A DNA stretch of 7,838 nucleotides from Kosmotogaceae bacterium (GTDB taxonomy: Bacteria; Thermotogota; Thermotogae; Petrotogales; Kosmotogaceae): positions 1 to 7,838 of the forward strand of contig DLVL01000108.1 in assembly GCA_003444085.1 (NCBI GenBank), given 5' to 3'. Position 1 is the first letter of the stretch, and each line of letters opens with the position of its first letter. The position numbers were made by a program, and so were the translations under genes. The notes beneath the pieces are model-generated. The model was given only the letters and a program-made list of their open reading frames with translations, did not search any database and had not been told where the DNA came from. This document shows, piece after piece, positions 6,701 to 7,838 of the stretch.

Positions 6701-7329
6701 GCGCCTGTGTTGTCATCATCAAAGGTGTCAATCTCTTCCTTACTTTCCATATCCCAGATGTATGCTCTTGAAGGAAGAAGATCGGACAATGCTGCGACAA
6801 CACTACCTATTCCAAACGGAGTCTCAAGAGGTTGTTTTGTACCAGCTTCTTCGTTGAAGAAGGAGAAGTAGAGCATGTAAGTTCCGTCTTCTCTCAGTTC
6901 CTGCATGGCAGGGAGTAGATGGTACTCGATCTCGTTCCAACCTTCTAAAACGTTCACTCTTGTGAAGGTTCCATCCACCCAATCCCAGCCATCCTGAACA
7001 TCTGCCATTCCCAGGAAGAAGCTGTTGGGAAGGATTTCGGTACCAGGATAAATATAGAGCGACAGAAGAACCAGGTCGTTTCCGATCCACTTATCCAGAG
7101 AATCTCCGGATAGCTCAAAAGCAACTTTTGTCTCTTCTGCTTCACCTGAGGGATTCACAACCACGGCGTTGCGACCATGGTTAACAAACTCGTTAGTAAG
7201 ACTGAATAATGCTCCTGTATGGTCGTCGTCCAGACCCTCGATGCTCTCCATAGGATGTATGACTTGTTCTGAGAATAGTGACACTCCTATCAAGAGCAAC
7301 AGGGCAAGCAGTAGCTTCAGTCCTTTCAT
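3748..7329 (-). CDS. Secreted multidomain GH144-type (glycoamylase-fold) beta-1,2-glucanase candidate
   Basis: A 1193-residue exported protein. Order: signal peptide at about 1-20 (MKGLK, long Leu run, SLFS-EQ) without lipobox; three related modules at about 26-180, 193-352 and 380-540; an acidic Pro/Glu linker at about 353-378; a catalytic domain at about 570-960; and a CBM9-like domain at about 983-1192. The catalytic part has the PF10091/GH144 signatures: LYFWE (582-586), ELSSIDTALL (670-679), WDSFNEG (734-740) followed by AIGSPT, DGPTGYKAYG (837-846), HDGTVAP (852-858), YGFVSAFN (891-898) and IDQGSIVLMIENY (911-923). E668, E670 and E739 are candidate catalytic acids. GH144 enzymes are endo-beta-1,2-glucanases that release sophoro-oligosaccharides by inversion; single-domain members are about 450 residues, so this one is heavily elaborated. 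Its place between a GH94 gene and an oligosaccharide importer supports that role. PF10091 proteins are often misnamed glucoamylases, and another beta-glucan substrate cannot be excluded. Confidence 0.88.
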   Translation of the reverse strand: MKGLKLLLALLLLIGVSLFSEQVIHPMESIEGLDDDHTGALFSLTNEFVNHGRNAVVVNPSGEAEETKVAFELSGDSLDKWIGNDLVLLSLYIYPGTEILPNSFFLGMADVQDGWDWVDGTFTRVNVLEGWNEIEYHLLPAMQELREDGTYMLYFSFFNEEAGTKQPLETPFGIGSVVAALSDLLPSRAYIWDMESKEEIDTFDDDNTGAFFEQDHRFVSKGKSSLKVMPSGDAPETKVALDLAGEKIHTWSEAEYVVMEVFVPQKTELIPTMLFMGMADLTEGWDWVDGLFPVHSLNHGWNTVKYYLSDSMRELDESGHYKIYLAFAHEDAEGQKIPLQTPFYIDGLYAEIRPVTEEEPPEPEVVYEQPVEEVVTYIWSMDTEEEIDTFDNDNTGAIFELSGDFVLTDDYSMKVIPSGEAEETKAAMPVPQDKILYWSKSNQITLNIFVPEDNEVVPSMFFLGMADLTSGWEWVGGVFSEDTVEPGVWSTVSYDLAGSMKDIREGRNYVIYLAFAGIDEENKKIPLFEPFYLDGMFVETTEVMTIEEKLARADPARVEEIEKMLDMDDEELLDFIQHRTFLYFWELANPDNGLVIDRSRDGAPASIAAVGFGLATIPVGIERGWITYDEGFTRTLITLRSFAEGNVEGHRGFFYHFVDMKTGERVWECELSSIDTALLMAGVVISMEYFKETEIEDLGRQLYEAVDWNWMLAGGDTLSMGWKPEGPAFLRSRWDSFNEGILAYILAIGSPTYSISPSTWDNIYRPVRDTFVSLPQETLFVYQYPNVFVDFRDKEDKYANYFNNAAVATRYNWLYSFMKRFEYETYDTDIWGLSASDGPTGYKAYGAADGNHDGTVAPYAPIASIVFTPDLSLRAIRAMLERYGPLVWSDYGFVSAFNADAVWFSEEHIGIDQGSIVLMIENYRSELIWDLFMSSDYIQSAMEKIGFEHRVAEYAVRPEYAEEFERLLTDPELKTAVAPKATKAILIDGDLTEWADVTATLVSEDMNVPAGGIMRVDKTRQILHSYFYAMWDEENLYLAARVHDEYVVINIEPTDRGAYYGTDSIEFYIDPGRAGSEKGLFKLAMIPFDTEGNPQAVRHEDANPGPISEVSPDVEIASSKTEYGYDVEIKIPLKYLTIEPQPGVEIGFSHTIHNSNVRDADIGAYVRENILCWNPVADVWANPEAWGTLRLEE
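3754..4383 (-). other. C-terminal CBM9-like domain of the GH144 protein (residues about 983-1192)
   Basis: The C-terminal 210 residues have the layout of family 9 carbohydrate-binding / DOMON-like domains: IDGDLTEWADV (987-997), MWDEENLYLAARVHDEYV (1030-1047), YGTDSIEFYIDPGR (1060-1073), YDVEIKIPLKYL (1125-1136) and a closing WGTLRLEE. Such domains end many secreted glycosidases of Thermotogota and bind chain ends of glucans. Whether this one binds beta-1,2-glucan or a cell-surface polymer cannot be told from sequence. Confidence 0.7.
5710..6192 (-). repeat. N-terminal module 3 of the GH144 protein (residues about 380-540)
   Basis: Third copy, next to the catalytic domain: MDTEEEIDTFDNDNTGAIF (381-399), IPSGEAEETKAAM (416-428), FFLGMADLTSGWEWVGG (461-477) and PLFEPFYLDGM (526-536). 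It differs from the other two by WEWVGG in place of WDWVDG, losing an aspartate at the most conserved point. A charged helical stretch (about 546-575) joins it to the catalytic domain. Confidence 0.8.
6274..6753 (-). repeat. N-terminal module 2 of the GH144 protein (residues about 193-352)
   Basis: Second copy: MESKEEIDTFDDDNTGAFF (194-212), MPSGDAPETKVAL (229-241), LFMGMADLTEGWDWVDG (274-290) and PLQTPFYIDGL (338-348). It aligns end to end with modules 1 and 3 and is followed by the acidic Pro/Glu linker at residues 353-378 (E-E-E-P-P-E-P-E). DNA similarity with module 3 is clear but strongly diverged, so the duplication is old. Confidence 0.8.
6790..7254 (-). repeat. N-terminal module 1 of the GH144 protein (residues about 26-180)
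   Basis: First of three related protein modules. Shared landmarks are DDDHTGALF (34-42), NPSGEAEETKVAF (59-71), FFLGMADVQDGWDWVDG (104-120) and PLETPFGIGSV (167-177). It is the most divergent copy: it lacks the EEIDTFD segment found in the other two and ends with GIGSV where they have YIDGL or YLDGM. The pattern of a Gly-rich start, Trp-containing middle and a closing FYIDG-type strand resembles jelly-roll carbohydrate-binding domains. No family is assigned with confidence. Confidence 0.75.
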
Positions 7330-7334
7330 ACGAA

Positions 7335-7342
7335 CACCTCCT
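7335..7342 (-). promoter_or_regulatory. Ribosome-binding site of the GH144 gene
   Basis: The minus strand reads AGGAGGTG, with 7 nt between GGAGG and the ATG at 7329. This confirms the start that places the signal peptide at the very N-terminus. It is the same octamer used before the binding-protein gene. It lies in the 21-bp gap after the GH94 stop, too short to hold a separate promoter. Confidence 0.8.
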
Positions 7343-7350
7343 CATTGTCT

Positions 7351-7838
7351 CTAGCTGTACACCAGCTCAATGATGTGTTTACCTTTCTGATAAGGCACTG
7401 TCTTGTTCTCAATTTCCTCACCGTCGTACTTCAATGAGAAATCGGAATCGAGAGTCTTCTCATTTGGGTTCTTCACCCGTAACTCATATTCTCCTCCCCG
7501 GAGAGTGAAGGAGAAAGAAGCAGATTTCCATCTTCTTTGTGTACTCGGAGCAATAGAGATCCCTTTTCCTGTTGGCCTTATTCCAATCAGATGCTCTATT
7601 AGGGACCTGTATAACCACCCTGCGGATCCTGTATACCATGTCCATCCGGCTCTGCCGGGCTGTTCTGAGAGAGGCCCGTCACTGTTTCCAGGCCCGACGT
7701 AAGGTTCTGCCCGATACAGATCAGGATCTTTTGACGACCTCCGTGCTGGTGAAAGTGTATTGAATACAATATCTACGAGCTTAGCGTCTTTCATCTTTGC
7801 TGCTGCAATGATTGTCCATACTGCCGCGTGAGTATAAA
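7351..7838 (-). CDS. GH94 glycoside phosphorylase, C-terminal part only; probable 1,2-beta-oligoglucan phosphorylase
   Basis: Only the last 161 residues are inside the window; the frame is open through the right edge, and the methionine at 7794 is internal. The visible part begins with YTHAAVW, which in GH94 follows an upstream Asn-Gly-Gly, and continues with LSPARRS, YRAEPYV, then GRAGWTWYTGSAGW, LYRSLIEHLIGIRP and SIAPSTQRRW. These are the hallmark C-terminal motifs of inverting GH94 phosphorylases, which split a beta-glucoside with phosphate to give alpha-glucose 1-phosphate. Family members act on cellobiose, cellodextrins, laminaribiose, chitobiose or 1,2-beta-oligoglucans; the adjacent GH144 gene and importer favour the last (EC 2.4.1.333), acting in the cytoplasm. 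The same fold ends the very large cyclic beta-1,2-glucan synthases, which cannot be fully excluded without the missing N-terminus. Confidence 0.9.
   Translation of the reverse strand, partial: YTHAAVWTIIAAAKMKDAKLVDIVFNTLSPARRSSKDPDLYRAEPYVGPGNSDGPLSEQPGRAGWTWYTGSAGWLYRSLIEHLIGIRPTGKGISIAPSTQRRWKSASFSFTLRGGEYELRVKNPNEKTLDSDFSLKYDGEEIENKTVPYQKGKHIIELVYS

Noticed and set aside
3748..7329. Naming the large enzyme a glucoamylase
   Set aside because: PF10091 proteins are often labelled this way, but the motifs match GH144 and the neighbouring GH94 gene points to beta-linked glucan, not starch.
7351..7838. GH94 fragment as the end of a cyclic beta-1,2-glucan synthase
   Set aside because: Not formally excluded, since the N-terminus is missing, but a stand-alone degradative phosphorylase fits better beside a secreted hydrolase and an importer.

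Overview
The window holds most of a carbohydrate-uptake operon on the minus strand and one unrelated gene on the plus strand. In transcription order (right to left) the operon carries: the last 161 residues of a GH94 glycoside phosphorylase, cut by the right edge; a 1193-residue secreted multidomain protein with a GH144/'glycoamylase' (PF10091-type) catalytic module; a sugar ABC-transporter substrate-binding protein; and two CUT1-type permeases (MalF-like, then MalG-like). A plus-strand gene for a small Cys/His-rich protein resembling DUF6062 runs towards the operon and ends 30 bp from the last permease gene.

The combination GH144 + GH94 + oligosaccharide ABC importer is best explained as a beta-1,2-glucan (sophoro-oligosaccharide) utilisation locus. 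The secreted endo-enzyme would cut beta-1,2-glucan, the binding protein and permeases would import the oligosaccharides, and the cytoplasmic GH94 phosphorylase would release glucose 1-phosphate, saving ATP. No transporter ATPase, beta-glucosidase or regulator lies inside the window. They may lie beyond the right edge, or the ATPase may be shared and encoded elsewhere, as is common for CUT1 systems. The substrate is inferred from families and gene order; nothing in the sequence proves it.

The operon is compact. Gaps are 21, 9, 62 and 11 bp, each start has a strong purine-rich Shine-Dalgarno sequence, and two of these overlap the preceding stop codon. The one wider gap, between the binding-protein and first permease genes, holds a perfect 11-bp inverted repeat. 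Its 5' arm could also pair exactly with the permease ribosome-binding site, so it is a candidate for setting the ratio of binding protein to membrane components. The most unusual protein is the GH144 enzyme: three divergent copies of a jelly-roll-like module precede the catalytic domain and a CBM9-like domain follows it.

Organism: moderate GC content, frequent AGA/AGG arginine codons, a binding protein with an ordinary (non-lipoprotein) signal peptide, and the CBM9-like domain together suggest a Thermotogota-like bacterium (for example a Mesotoga or Kosmotoga relative). This is a weak inference from style; no marker gene is present. I see no RNA genes, CRISPR arrays, insertion sequences or attachment sites, and no gene-free stretch longer than about 60 bp.
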